Below, piece by piece: positions 1 to 9,150 of a stretch of 64,000 nucleotides of DNA. Origin of the DNA: Cornus controversa (taxonomy: Eukaryota; Streptophyta; Magnoliopsida; Cornales; Cornaceae); NCBI GenBank assembly GCA_026545225.1, contig CM048848.1, forward strand, positions 17,659,353 through 17,723,352, in the 5' to 3' direction. The notes under the pieces were generated by a model. The model was not told the DNA's origin. It ran no database searches and was given only the letters and a program-made list of their open reading frames with translations. Both the position numbers and the translations under genes were made by a program. How positions within the stretch are numbered: the stretch's first letter is position 1; each line of letters begins with the position of its first letter.

Positions 1-245
1 AAATCCCCTGCCAAAAACCAAGAGTCATCCTTATAAGCAATAGACAACACCCTTATATCTTCCCACAGCCTCCTCCTTTCAATAATATCATTGGACCCAT
101 ATACAAATGTAGCAAAGCACTTGAAACAACCATCCTTAGCATGAACTAGACAATGCACAAATTGATCAGAAACTTGGATGCAAACCACTTCCAATACATC
201 TTTATTCCAACACACCCAAATCTTACCACTTTGAGCTGCACTATA
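1..245 (-). pseudogene. LINE-A ORF2 fragment (AP endonuclease domain)
   Basis: The minus strand reads KIWVCWNKDVLEVVCIQ, then FATFVYGSN, ERRRLWEDI and DSWFLAGDF at the window edge. This is the middle of the apurinic-type endonuclease of plant L1 ORF2, which nicks target DNA for reverse transcription. The LAGDF(N) motif carries a catalytic Asp. The domain's first motifs (WNIRGL, ETK) are missing because of the upstream deletion. The same order appears in LINE-C at about 32260-32040, where the segment reads GRIWVMW, FATFIYGSN and WFLAGDFNAIR. Confidence 0.8.
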
Positions 246-269
246 ATTATGATAACACAATTGAATATT

Positions 270-1642
270 CTCTCCATATTGAACTTTTGTTCCACACACC
301 CATCCATCTGCTTTGTAGGCATAGCTCTCAACACATTTCCTCCCTCATTTGACTTAGTAGAAGCAGGACTACCACCCTTTTCCACCCTTTGAGTAGCTGG
401 GCACAATTGCAGTGCGTGCCCAAAACTACAACATTTAGTACAGATCCTTGGTCTCCATTGATACTCTGCAGTAATTGGAATCTTCTCACCATTCTTCAGT
501 TTCAGTTTGAATGAATTTATCAGCTCTCTTTTAGGTACAATTTCAACACACACACGAGCATAACTGATACGTTTCTTCAATAATGTCAAAGAATCAGCAT
601 GTAGAGGACGCCCAATTGAACTCGCTATATAGCTCAGCTCCTTCGGAGTCCAAAATTCCATAGGAACATTAAAAAGCTTCACCCACACAGGAATTTTATC
701 AAGTTGATCCTAATGGAGTTCCATACCTTCATGCCACTTCTTCAAAACTATATGCCTTCCCAAAAAGTGCCACGGTCCTTGGTCATAGACTTGATCCCGA
801 CAACATTCATCTTCAAATTTGAAAAAGAACCCCTTATCTGTGCCCAACACTTCCCTGAGCCCCTGTTTCCTCCAAATTTTTTGAGCTATTGAATTTATTG
901 TAAAGTAAGGTAGCTTTTTATCCACAAAATACCCAACCAGAGTGTTATTCCACTCACCCATATCAACTTCAGCAACCTCAAACGGTGGTGCCACAACTAT
1001 CTCTTCATCCTCTGTTCCTGGTGGAAAGAATTCAAACTCAGCATTACTAGTTTCTGTAGGACCTGTCACAATAGATGCCCAAGTTTTGCCTTCTGGGTTC
1101 AATCCCCATGTCCCTTTAACCTGAGGCTTATGAGTCTCAACACCCAAGAGACCCCTCAAAAACATCAGATCCAGGCATAGTTAAGTTTGCCGAACCATCA
1201 TGTCTGCTTTTGCGTATCACCAGATTCTCACTATGCGCGTCAAATCTACGCTCCCCGCTTCGTTCACGCGCCTCCTCAGCTCCATTGAAGTTCTTTACCA
1301 ATCAGATCTACCAAACCCACCATTATTGAAACTCGTTCGTCCTCGACTACCCCCGAATCGACCCCGATTACCACCTCGCCGACCACCAAAATGCCCCACA
1401 CCAGAACGAGAACCTCCACGTACTTCTTCATGAGTGAATTCAGAAGTTGAAATGTTCCTCAACTCCATGTTCTCTTGCTGTAACACAGCCATAGCATCCC
1501 GTAAAGCAATCATTTCACGATAAATATTATGAATAGTTTCCTGATTATGTACTTCCATATCTATTTCCTCTGGTACATCATTCACCAACAGAACATCATC
1601 ATCGTCATCCCCCAATCCTCCTACCGCCTCACTGCTTTCCAT
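270..1642 (-). pseudogene. LINE-A ORF1 (DUF4283 and CCHC RNA-binding protein), broken
   Basis: Would encode the nucleic-acid-binding ORF1 protein of a plant L1 element. The start chosen is the ATG at 1642, which begins an acidic N-terminus with a run of five Asp. A Gly/Arg/Phe-rich linker follows, with GGRxGGNRGRFGG repeats ending near 1295 at a stop. The DUF4283 domain lies at about 1165-710 (EWNNTLVGYF, GPWHFLGRHIVLKKW). One in-frame stop at about 710 separates it from the next segment (688-430), which holds VWVKLFNVPMEFW and the zinc knuckle C-x2-C-x4-H-x4-C (CTKCCSFGHALQLC). The C-terminal part is lost in the deletion near 250. Two or more stops make it non-functional. The family assignment rests on domain order and the close match to LINE-C ORF1. 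Confidence 0.85.
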
Positions 1643-1845
1643 TCATAACATACCAAATTCGCCAGACGCAACTCAATTACTACCCCACAGATATTGCAAA
1701 CACGTTCCACACGACCAGAAATCAAAGTCAGTAAAGAAACTGCAAGAAAATGAAAGAAAATTGAGCCAAACAGTCACCGTTTTATTTTTAGAGAGAGAAA
1801 CTAGAGAGAGAAGCTCTCAAAACCCTAAGTTCATGCATAATTATG

Positions 1846-2389
1846 TTGCTTCTTGATTTTGGTTTTCCAATATTGATTTTTTTTAGCACTGAAATGTCTA
1901 GTCTTTTGGTCAATTACATATATGTTTTCTCATGCTTTTTGTCCCCCCTCCCCAATCCCCCTTTTTCTTCTACAGTCTCCGGGCATATGATGTTTTGATA
2001 CTATTATTTCTGATCATGAGTGGTTCAAATAATAGGTTCAGTTATAGTTTTGTTTTTTCATGTTGACGTTCCTTGGGTTTTGTTTTATTGTTGATTAACT
2101 AGATGTATTTAAATTATCAGTAGTGAGTAGTGGGTTCATATGCAAGTTTAATCATCTCTTTACCTTTTGCTGATTTCATGGCTTGAGTTCACTTTATACT
2201 AGTCTGAGGTTCTATCATATAATATTCCGTTTGAGGAGTTTGTTAATGTAAATCAAGTCCATTTAGAGGATTATTTTTGAATGCTAACTACTTCACTTCA
2301 ACAATTAGGCACATCAAAAGGCACCGTCTTACCCCCAAAATTGAATTGTACATCGTCCTCGATGTACATAGAACTGAAGTATAGAGGAG
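1846..2389. other. Intergenic, no gene recognised
   Basis: AT-rich sequence between LINE-A and the gypsy remnant. I see no coding exon, RNA gene or terminal repeat in it. Confidence 0.6.
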
Positions 2390-2649
2390 AGTGAGAACGA
2401 TATTACCATAAACATTTGTGAAAATGATAATGATAGCAAATCTGTAGTGGTAAAGGAAGAATAGCGTTCCCCAAACTTGGATGCAAAAACCTGTGAAGTT
2501 CATCTCTAAATCAACCAAGTGAATGAAATGGGAAATAAGAGAATAAGTAATGCAACACATCACATCCACATGCAATACTGCCAACAGAAAAGACAAAAGC
2601 GAAGTAGATGACATAGCATTATTTATTCATATTTTTTTTAAATTTTCAA

Positions 2650-2985
2650 GAATTTTCTAGGTGTCAAAGTCTCGAACGATCAAGTTATGGCTTGATCGAG
2701 TGTGAGTTTTTTTTTTTTTAAAAACAAAAGACTTCAATCGATTGAGTGAAAGCTCGATCGATCGAGCCGAGAGGGTGCATTTTGGGAAGTTTGAAATTTT
2801 TTCTAAGTGTCAGAGCTTCGATCGATCTAGCAAGGCTCGATTAATATAGCTAACAGGGTAAAATGGAGAGATTTTGAGAAAATTCCAAGTATAGTAGTCT
2901 ATCAATCGATTAACCGAGCAGAAAGAGGATTTTTCAGAAAATGAAAAAAATTCGAAGTGTGGAACCTTTGATCAATCAAGTAGGA
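2650..2985. repeat. Imperfect tandem repeats rich in ATCGAT palindromes
   Basis: Three to four diverged units, each with an AAGTGT-type lead, a CTTCGATCGATC- or CAATCGATT-type core and a GGATTTT or GGGAAGTTT tail. They start near 2655, 2800, 2885 and 2955, so spacing is irregular (about 70-145 bp). Short tandem arrays of this sort are known from non-coding parts of plant Tat/Ogre/Retand elements. Here the array lies next to gypsy-like sequence, which fits that origin, but the link is inference. Confidence 0.55.
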
Positions 2986-3448
2986 GTAAAGTTCAAACTG
3001 AAAATTCCTAAACAAATGACTAAGTATGCAATCACTCTTCCTACAACCTAAAAGAGAAGTCTCATGCATGAAACATAAAAATTTTATCTAATGAATTCAA
3101 ATCTTAAACTAATGGACTAAAAATTCTAAAAATGCACACTTTGCTCTAATTAATGCAAAATAGTAAATGTAAAACAAAAATAAAAGCAAAAATGAAAGAA
3201 AAACATCTTTCTAACTACGATTCTCAATTCAAGGTTCACCCTATGCCGTATCTCTTGAGGAGATTTAACATCATCCCCCCTAGATGGTCCTTACTTTCCT
3301 TTGCCTCACTCCAAAAAATTTTGAGGCAAGAAATATCAAGATTCATATTAGGCCTTAAATAAAATGAATCTATTGAAAGTAATTTAAAAGATTCAAGAAG
3401 AAATGACCCCTTAACTTGCTCTTGATTAAACGTCTCACTCATATTTAC

Positions 3449-3800
3449 TCAATTGTTGTTAAATTTAGAGGCAATTATAAGAGGTGGACTCTCGGTAGAA
3501 CTTAAGTAATCACACTTAAGTGTTTCATGTAAAGTTTTCGAGTATTGGTTAAGTAATGGTTCCACAAAGGGGGCATGGTCTAACTCAATTGGTCGAAGGA
3601 GTTCAATATTGGCCACGTGTTGACTGGGAAATTTCTCTTGGTCTTCACAATTCAAAGCATTAGCTATTTGCTCAATTTGAACTTCTAGCTTAGTTATGGA
3701 TTGTGAATGTGAATTCAACAGTTTAGTGTGTTCCTTAAGGTTGCCAAGTGTAGTTGAAAATTTAGCCGGATTGGTGATAGATTCATAAAATAGGAATTTG
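3449..3800 (-). pseudogene. Ty3/gypsy gag fragment
   Basis: The minus-strand frame reads FSTTLGNLKEHTKLLNSHSQ, then SITKLEVQIEQIANALN and EKFPSQ. This is the conserved gag region of Athila/Tat-type gypsy elements: a heptad-like 'nhsqsI..LE.Q..QlA..l..r..gkfPSq' motif just downstream of the capsid domain. Upstream (3937-3800) the frame is open but hydrophobic and does not look like gag, so the real fragment probably starts near 3800. No protease or reverse transcriptase follows, so the element has lost its pol gene here. The assignment is from motif recognition only. Confidence 0.6.
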
Positions 3801-3940
3801 TAGTTCACGAACAGGATAATGAATTTGGGTCTCAAAAATCCGATATGATTCGTGAATCCAATTCGAGACGATCCGTTAGAATATACCTTATATATCCATA
3901 TATATATAACAATTAAGCATAAAAAAATATCAATCAAGTA

Positions 3941-4589
3941 TATAATTTTTTTAAAACATATTGAGCCATGGTTAAAAAATTAATATTGGGCCTTAAAAAA
4001 TAATAATATTGAAATATTTAGAACAAGCCCAATCCATCAATCTGATATGATCCAATCCGATAGTTAAATCGGACCAGATAGAACTTTTACCAATTTGTAA
4101 ACCACAGATTGAATTAGAATTAATGCCTAATCTGATCCGATTCATGGTCACCCCTAATTAAAGACATAGGATTGCTTTTAACTCCAAAGCCAAGTCATAT
4201 GCCATCTACCTCCCAACATTGTTTAGCAAGCATGACCATGTTAAATAATTTATTTTATAAGTAGTGTGTGTGTGTATATATTTTGATTGCTTTCCTATCC
4301 ATATAGATACATTATTGGATTGGATGAATCTAAAATCTCGGCTCAATCGAATTTCTCTCAAATTTGGTTTGTGGGAATGCAATATCCTACCCCGTTCTAG
4401 AAAATGTACTTTTCATATTGGTTTTCATGTGGATGTATTTTTTTTTTTTTTAACAATTTGGATGTGTTAAAGTAGTACTTCATACATGACACATAAATTT
4501 TCAAATATCATCCTACCAATGTCCATTGATGCCCTCACATTAACTCAACATACTGGAACCACGAACCACGTGTACAGTAGCACCATAAA
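3941..4589. other. Intergenic, no gene recognised
   Basis: AT-rich, with a short TG run near 4265 and a T run at 4440-4452. Short ORFs here have no recognisable domain. Confidence 0.5.
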
Positions 4590-4844
4590 TGTAGTAACCT
4601 TTGTGGATGGGTGTGAGTGGGCGGGTGCGAAGACAGACACTGGGCTGAGCTACCACACTGACAGGGTACAGGGTGCTCAATCCCACATCGCCTTGGTGTG
4701 GAAAGGGGGATGTGCTTATATGTAGTATGTTCTCTTCAAATGGTATGAGGCCTTTTGGGGTAAAACCCAATAGCAAAAACGTGCGGGCTCAAGCCCAAAG
4801 CGGATAATATCATACCATGTGTTGTGTTGGAGCGGGGTATTACA
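4590..4844 (+). repeat. 5' LTR of TRIM
   Basis: Direct repeat of 4915-5161. It contains CAATCCCACATCG and a TTATATGTAG segment, with AATATCATACCATGTG near its end. Confidence 0.92.
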
Positions 4845-4846
4845 GT

Positions 4847-4858
4847 TGGTATCAGAGT
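4847..4858 (+). promoter_or_regulatory. Primer-binding site of TRIM (initiator tRNA-Met type)
   Basis: TGGTATCAGAGT sits 2 nt after the 5' LTR. It matches the common plant LTR-retroelement site complementary to the 3' end of initiator methionine tRNA, with the last base changed from C to T. Confidence 0.9.
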
Positions 4859-4900
4859 CTGAACCCAGCCTGAAGTGTGTCGACGAGGACGTCGGGCCTC

Positions 4901-4914
4901 GTAGGGGGGTGGAT
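4901..4914 (+). promoter_or_regulatory. Polypurine tract of TRIM
   Basis: GTAGGGGGGTGGAT directly precedes the 3' LTR, the position required for plus-strand priming. Confidence 0.8.
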
Positions 4915-5161
4915 TGTAGTAACCCTGTGGACGGGTGAGTGGGCGGGTGCGAAGACAGACACTGGGCTGAGTTACCACACTGACAGGGTACAGGGTGCTC
5001 AATCCCACATCGCTTGGGTATGGAAAAGGGGATGTGTTTATATGTAGTATGTTCTCTTCAAGTGGTATGAGGCCTTCTGGGGTAAAACCCAATAGCAAAA
5101 CCGTACTGGCTCAAGCCCAAAACAGACAATATCATACCATGTGTTGGAGCGGGGTATTACA
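4915..5161 (+). repeat. 3' LTR of TRIM
   Basis: Second copy of the LTR, ending TTACA and followed by the ATAAA target duplication. Confidence 0.92.
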
Positions 5162-5713
5162 ATAAACCCAACACATTTACCGTCAAATTTCGTATCTGAA
5201 TCTCCCACATACCAACCACGACCTTGACCATGGCAAAACTATCCTTTTACTCAGATTGCTTTCTTAATCCTATGGTTTATGACTCACCACCATTCTTTTA
5301 CATAATCCCAACCGTCCAACAAAACCTTTCAATTAAACCGTCCGATCAATCGCCATCCCTCATCCGACCGTCCATTTATTGACAAAATTGAATTTCAAAA
5401 GGTCGAAGATGAGGGAGTGAATTAAGAGGAGCCTCCTCAACTCTCTGTCTTTCTCTAACCCAAAACCTCATCAATCTGTCTGCAAATTGACATTGTCAGA
5501 TTCCGACATGTCTTCAATGCTTTCTAGCGACTATCAAAGCTCTATGACCCGAATAATATTGTCATTTTTAGTTATTCTAACGTCGAACGCTTGTGATTTG
5601 TTGATTTTTTGAGTTGTTTTAGTTTTACATGGTGATCAAAATCGATTGTGTTTTGAATTGTTTGATTTTGTTTATTATGTTTAATTTATAGTTGTATTCG
5701 AGTTTGATGTGTA
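5162..5713. other. Sequence upstream of the captured-gene cluster
   Basis: Relatively C-rich plus strand with pyrimidine-rich stretches (5430-5490, CTCTCTGTCTTTCTCTAACC) that look like a plant promoter or 5' UTR. I cannot tell which of the downstream fragments, if any, it came from. Confidence 0.35.
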
Positions 5714-5851
5714 ATGGAGCAAGATGAACCGTCTGTGACTGCATTGGCTGCATTGGTCAGAACAACCTGATTTTTCGCCCAAAAAGCTCACAAGAGAACT
5801 AGATTTCATGGCGATTTGTAGAGCATCGGCGAATGTGATATTGCCTATTTC
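5714..5851 (+). pseudogene. Possible CXC-domain (TSO1-like/CPP) protein N-terminal fragment
   Basis: A short ATG frame at 5714 (MEQDEPSVTALAALV) meets a stop near 5770. In another frame the plus strand then reads EQPDFSPKKLTRELDFMAIC, followed by RASANVILP. A 'PKKLxRxLDF...RASANVxLP' signature resembles the N-terminus of TSO1-like CXC-hinge-CXC proteins as I remember them. The CXC cysteine repeats are not present here. A frameshift between the two parts and a stop just after make it non-functional. It is the first of several plant gene pieces in the same orientation. The match is from memory of a short motif and is tentative. Confidence 0.35.
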
Positions 5852-6048
5852 ATTATGATTTAATGAAAATCAACAAGATTCTTTATATATATTATGTTTC
5901 TGTTATTTGTTTTTTGGTTTCTAGTTTTTAACTGCCCTTTCTGGGATTCTTTCTATTATTCAGGCTAACTTGATTTCATGGTTTTGATTTTGGATTTTGT
6001 CATGGATTTCAAGAATTTCATTGAGAATTTCTAATGAATGTTTTACAG

Positions 6049-6528
6049 GCTGGGGATGTCAAGCAGAAGAGCATAACAGCCGAAGGGACAAACCACCGTG
6101 CCCTTGATGACATTGGAAATTTGGTTCATGCTTGAGGTGGAATTGATGGCAAGCCACTCTCTCAAATCTCTAGCCCCAAAGAACAAGGTTTGTGTGTTAG
6201 AAGTCTTGTTATTGCTATCTTTAAGAGTTGATCATGTAGTGTTAAGTAATTTGCAGTTCCTCTTATGAGTGTTCTTGGTGACTTGGATTTGCAGAAGCCA
6301 GTCATGGTTAATTTGGAAGGAGCCATTGTTGTCAATGGAGCAGTAGCGGATAAAAGAGCTTCACCACTGAAGAAAGTTACTATGAAACGGAAGCCGGAGA
6401 ATGTGATTGAGACAAGTCTTGATACAAGAGGTTAAGAAGGAGAAGCCTGAAAGCCCGAAAAAGAAGAGTGATGGTTCATCGCGAAGGAAAACCCTACACT
6501 TACTTCAGTTCTCACTGCTTGTAGCAAG
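6049..6528 (+). pseudogene. B-type cyclin N-terminal fragment, two exons with intron kept
   Basis: Exon 1 (6049-6187) reads VKQKSITAEGTNHRALDDIG, then NLVHA, a stop, and GIDGKPLSQISSP. This matches the plant CYCB1-type N-terminus (NRRALGDIGNLV..RGIDGKPxPQISRP). Exon 2 (6295-6528) reads KPVMVNLEGAIVVNGAVADK, then KRKPENVIETSLDT, KKEKPESPKKKSDGSSRRK and LTSVLTACSK, as in the linker before the cyclin box. Splice borders look intact (AG before 6049 and 6295, GT after 6187 and 6528). The retained intron argues for DNA-level copying rather than a processed copy. A stop in exon 1 and frameshifts near 6435 and 6500 disable it, and the cyclin box is absent. Cyclin B drives mitotic entry with CDK; this piece cannot. 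Confidence 0.8.
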
Positions 6529-6619
6529 GTGACCTTAATTCTTTAATCCGATATTGCAGGCTGCTTGTGCCCTAATTGACCATATTGCCTCTTTTTTGTT
6601 CTTAATTTTGGTTTTGCAG

Positions 6620-6739
6620 ATCAATTTGGTAAAATTGAAGAAGATTTTTGGGCGAGCAGCCAAGAAGAGCGATAACACCAAGTACTATGAAATCCTTGGA
6701 GTTTCGAAGAATGCTTCGTAGGATGATCTGAAGAAGGGG
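6620..6739 (+). pseudogene. Type I DnaJ (HSP40/DNAJA) first-exon fragment
   Basis: After a pyrimidine-rich stretch ending in GCAG, the plus strand reads FGRAAKKSDNTKYYEILGVS, then KNAS, a stop, and DDLKKG. This is the N-terminus of the plant ANJ1/ATJ2/ATJ3 type DnaJ proteins (MFGRAPKKSDNTKYYEILGVSK..), that is, helix I and the start of helix II of the J domain. The start Met codon appears as ATT, and one codon in the DDLKK segment's lead is a stop (TAG). The HPD motif and all later domains are absent. It abuts the cyclin fragment only 91 bp downstream and in the same orientation, so two unrelated genes are joined here. A GT follows at 6740, as at an exon end. Confidence 0.8.
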
Positions 6740-6846
6740 TGAGTTCACATCCCAATTATACATTCAAAGAACATATATATATACGTATAAGATTTGCAAT
6801 TTTTTAATTAATTAGTAGATGATGTGTTTTCCATTCTATTCAGTTA

Positions 6847-7684
6847 GACCATGTAAAGTTTGGTTTGCCAATTTCATTCACGAATCGTGGTGCTTGCGAG
6901 TTGGAGTACGCACTAAAGGCAATCAAGTGGGGCATTGATTGCTTCATCAAAGCCCACATTAGCCCAAATGTGTTATGGGCAGAGGTACTAGCTACTATAT
7001 TTATATAGTCATCTACCGTATACTGAATGTGTTCGGTAAATAGTTGAGGTATTTGTTATATTCTTATTGTTTTGTAATTCAATTAATTAATGTTATGTAC
7101 AGGTGGGTGGAGACACTGATCACTACTGCTCGCAACACCCGGAGGAAATGACGACATCGATGCAAGCATACAAGCTCGATGAGAACAATCCCGGGTCGGA
7201 GAAACGGCAGCCGCCACGGCCGCCACATCGATCGTGTTCGAGAAATCAAACCCACATTACTCCCATCTATTATTGCACCATGCCCAACAGGTGAACTTTT
7301 AGCTGTTACTTTCCATTTTATTTTTCTCCCTTGAGTTAGTACTATATAATTAAATGTAGTGAATTAAGTCGTATATTATTGAAATCTTTAATTTAGTGGT
7401 ACAATTAGGAGTGACAATGTAATGTGCTTGATTAATTGGTACATAATGATGTTATTTTGTTATAGTTTTTTGAGTTTGGGGACAAATACATAGGAAAATA
7501 TGATGGTAGTGTTGGGGTGGTGAAGAGCTATTATGCGTCCATGAGTGGATACATAAATGAGTTGTTATGGGCAGCTTTGTAGCTATACAAGGCCACCGAC
7601 AATTTAGAGTATTTCGAGAACGTTATTCACAATAATAGAGGCAAACTTACACTGAATCTATGTGAACTATCCAACTTTTTTTAA
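6847..7684 (+). pseudogene. GH9 endo-1,4-beta-glucanase fragment, three exons with introns
   Basis: Exon A (6847-6984) reads [20 protein letters not shown], then [16 protein letters not shown] and PNVLWAE. Exon B (7103-7290) reads [20 protein letters not shown], then [12 protein letters not shown], and after a frameshift [20 protein letters not shown] and LLLHHAQQ. Exon C (7466 on) reads [20 protein letters not shown], then [16 protein letters not shown], a stop (TAG where Trp is expected) and LYKATDNLEYF. The order and exon borders match plant glycosyl hydrolase family 9 endoglucanases, which cut beta-1,4-glucans in the cell wall. Only the first third to half of the catalytic domain is present, without the C-terminal catalytic Asp/Glu region. 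Retained introns again point to DNA-level capture. Confidence 0.87.
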
Positions 7685-7773
7685 AAAACAATCTTAACAA
7701 TTTTTTCTACCAATCAATTATTACATCTTTTAAAAAATGTCAAACTACATCCTTTTAGTTGACGCCATCGAGT

Positions 7774-7825
7774 GTTATTATTATTATTATTATTGTTATT
7801 GTTATTATTATTATTATTATTATTT
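7774..7825 (+). repeat. (TTA)n microsatellite
   Basis: Seventeen or so TTA/TTG triplets in a row, interrupted twice by TTG. Confidence 0.95.
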
Positions 7826-8950
7826 TGTGTGTTTTACAAATTAATCTTAAAAGTCTATTAATTAAAAAAAAATCTGAATGCTATGAAATGCAATGGGTAA
7901 GCTGGGTTGCAATTGTCAATCTCCACACTCCATTCTCTACCCATATAAAGAAATGACTAAGAAAATATGACTGAGCCTCTCGGTGGTTATGACACTTTCT
8001 ATTTCTCTACGCACTCAGCATACAAACAGCTAGCACAAAGGAAGTTTTATGAATAAGTGGAACTCTAGATCAGTAGCAAAAATTGTAAATCTGGAATTAT
8101 AACACTTCAGCTTGGGGATGTCTCCTCTTATCATATTGTTGACTTCTCATTTCGCTATATAGGAGATTGGGTTTTGATGGAGGTTGTGAGAGGTTTCAAA
8201 CTACGCATAAGGACGTTCTATTTCGTTTATTTTCATAGTTTCATTTTTAGTATTTTTTATTTATTTCGTATTTTCATTTTCTCTATCTTTTAGGGATTCT
8301 TATTTAGGATTTGCTTATAAAAGGCCATATACAACAAAATTAAACAACTTTTGATTATTAACTAATATCATGGTTTCAGAATTCTTTCTCCTTCCTCCCT
8401 CTCCATTAGCCCCAAGGGTGGGTAGCAGACCCCAAAACAGTTGGTTAGGCATGGTATGCATAGCAAAATAGACCCTTGGTTGTGCTAAATTGCGTTGGGT
8501 ACGATCGTGGTATTGGTGGGCAAGAGGATCCAATAACAAATATTTTTGGGTTCCAAGACAAGACATAATCATAACTAAGTAGCGCATGTTGAGCACATTA
8601 GTTGGTAATGCTTGACACTTGTGGGTGTTGCATGGGCTATGCTCCAATGTACTAGCTTTGTGGCTCCAACTATCTAATTGGCCCCTCTAAATACATGTTG
8701 CATGGCAAGGGTTAGTCATAGTAGTTAAAAGCAGTTAGTAGCATTTATGGCGGGGCGGGGCAGGGCGGTACTCATCCCAAGCTATGGGTTAGGCGTGGTT
8801 CACTTCACATATATCTATATGGGTGACAAAGTCGGTTGTCGACGTTGCGGTAGGAGGTTAGCATTATGTCTCGCCTCGCAGTTAGAAGCTATGCCACACA
8901 GTCGCCACGCGCGCGCGCAACAGGACGATGACATAAGAGTCTGCATGGAG
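7826..8950. other. Intergenic, no gene recognised
   Basis: At 8220-8345 there is an LTR-like tail text (T-rich stretch, TATTTAGGATTTGC, TATAAAAGGCC) that could be the end of a copia-type LTR, but no partner LTR or primer site was found. At 8745-8930 the base composition becomes unusually GC-rich, with an alternating CGCGCG run at 8910-8917. Short ORFs here show no domain. Confidence 0.4.
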
Positions 8951-9150
8951 GAAGCTTCCGGAACATTCTAGACTTTTCTACACAAGTGTGGATTCTTCCG
9001 GAACATTCTAGACTTTTCTACACAAGTGTGGATTCTTCCGGAACATTCTAGACTTTTCTACACAAGTGTGGATTCTTCCGGAATTCTCTAGAATTGTGTG
9101 GAACATTCTAGAATTGTGTGGAACTCTCTAGACTTGTGTGGAGTTCTTTA
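8951..9150 (+). repeat. 40-bp tandem array with heat-shock-element-like pentamers
   Basis: Three near-identical 40-bp units (from about 8955, 8995 and 9035) and two or three shortened variants up to 9150. Each unit contains TTCCGGAACATTCTAGA, alternating TTC and GAA triplets spaced by 2 nt, which is the architecture of a heat-shock element (inverted nGAAn pentamers). In the first unit five triplets in a row fit, starting at GAA 8951-8953. At 9100-9113 GGAACATTCTAGAA gives a perfect three-pentamer site. Units also carry ACACAAGTGTGG. No gene is recognisable just downstream, so a regulatory role is inference. Confidence 0.75.

Larger units (their letters stand above)
1..1845 (-). mobile_element. 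L1-type LINE (LINE-A), 5' part, internally deleted, runs off the window
   Basis: Minus-strand non-LTR retrotransposon whose 3' part lies outside the window. The 5' UTR (about 1845-1643) shares a purine-rich stretch, GAGAGCTTCTCTC-like, with the 5' end of LINE-C at 34500-34560, so the two belong to the same or sister families. ORF1 occupies 1642 to about 270 and an ORF2 endonuclease fragment about 240 to 1. The zinc knuckle of ORF1 and the endonuclease GxIWVxW segment lie about 200 bp apart here but about 800 bp apart in LINE-C. I infer an internal deletion of roughly 600 bp that removed the ORF1 C-terminus and the ORF2 N-terminus. The exact 5' end is an estimate, and the target duplication cannot be checked because the 3' end is not visible. 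Confidence 0.88.
2390..3940 (-). mobile_element. Ty3/gypsy LTR-retrotransposon remnant (Athila/Tat-like)
   Basis: Degraded minus-strand LTR-retroelement sequence. Two stretches match the retroelement in the palindrome arms: 2390-2560 resembles 60800-60990 (GTGAGAACGATA, then CCAAACTTGGATGCAA, then CCAAGTGAATGAAATGGGA-like text), and 3225-3295 resembles 61370-61440 (CAATTCAAGGTTCACCC, then TTTAACATCA and a C-rich run). The C-rich run at 3274-3281 would be a G-rich, polypurine-like tract on the minus strand. A gag fragment lies upstream on that strand (3449-3800). No complete LTRs, primer site or target duplication were found, so the limits are approximate. Confidence 0.6.
4590..5161 (+). mobile_element. 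TRIM (terminal-repeat retrotransposon in miniature), complete
   Basis: A 572-bp element made of two near-identical LTRs (4590-4844 and 4915-5161) around only 70 bp of internal DNA. Each LTR starts TGTAGTAACC and ends GGGGTATTACA, the expected TG...CA ends. A primer-binding site follows the 5' LTR by 2 nt, and a purine-rich tract precedes the 3' LTR. The target-site duplication is a perfect ATAAA at 4585-4589 and 5162-5166. There is no room for any coding sequence, so it must be mobilised by proteins of another LTR element. The LTRs differ by scattered substitutions and small indels (255 versus 247 bp), so the insertion is not very recent. Confidence 0.93.

Noticed and set aside
4590-5161. Cassandra-type TRIM with a 5S rRNA promoter in the LTR
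   Set aside because: I cannot find the 5S-like A box, intermediate element and C box in the LTR; only the general TRIM layout fits.
8747-8971. 74-codon plus-strand frame with GC-rich codons
   Set aside because: No domain, and its end runs into the 40-bp tandem array; likely a chance frame in GC-rich DNA.
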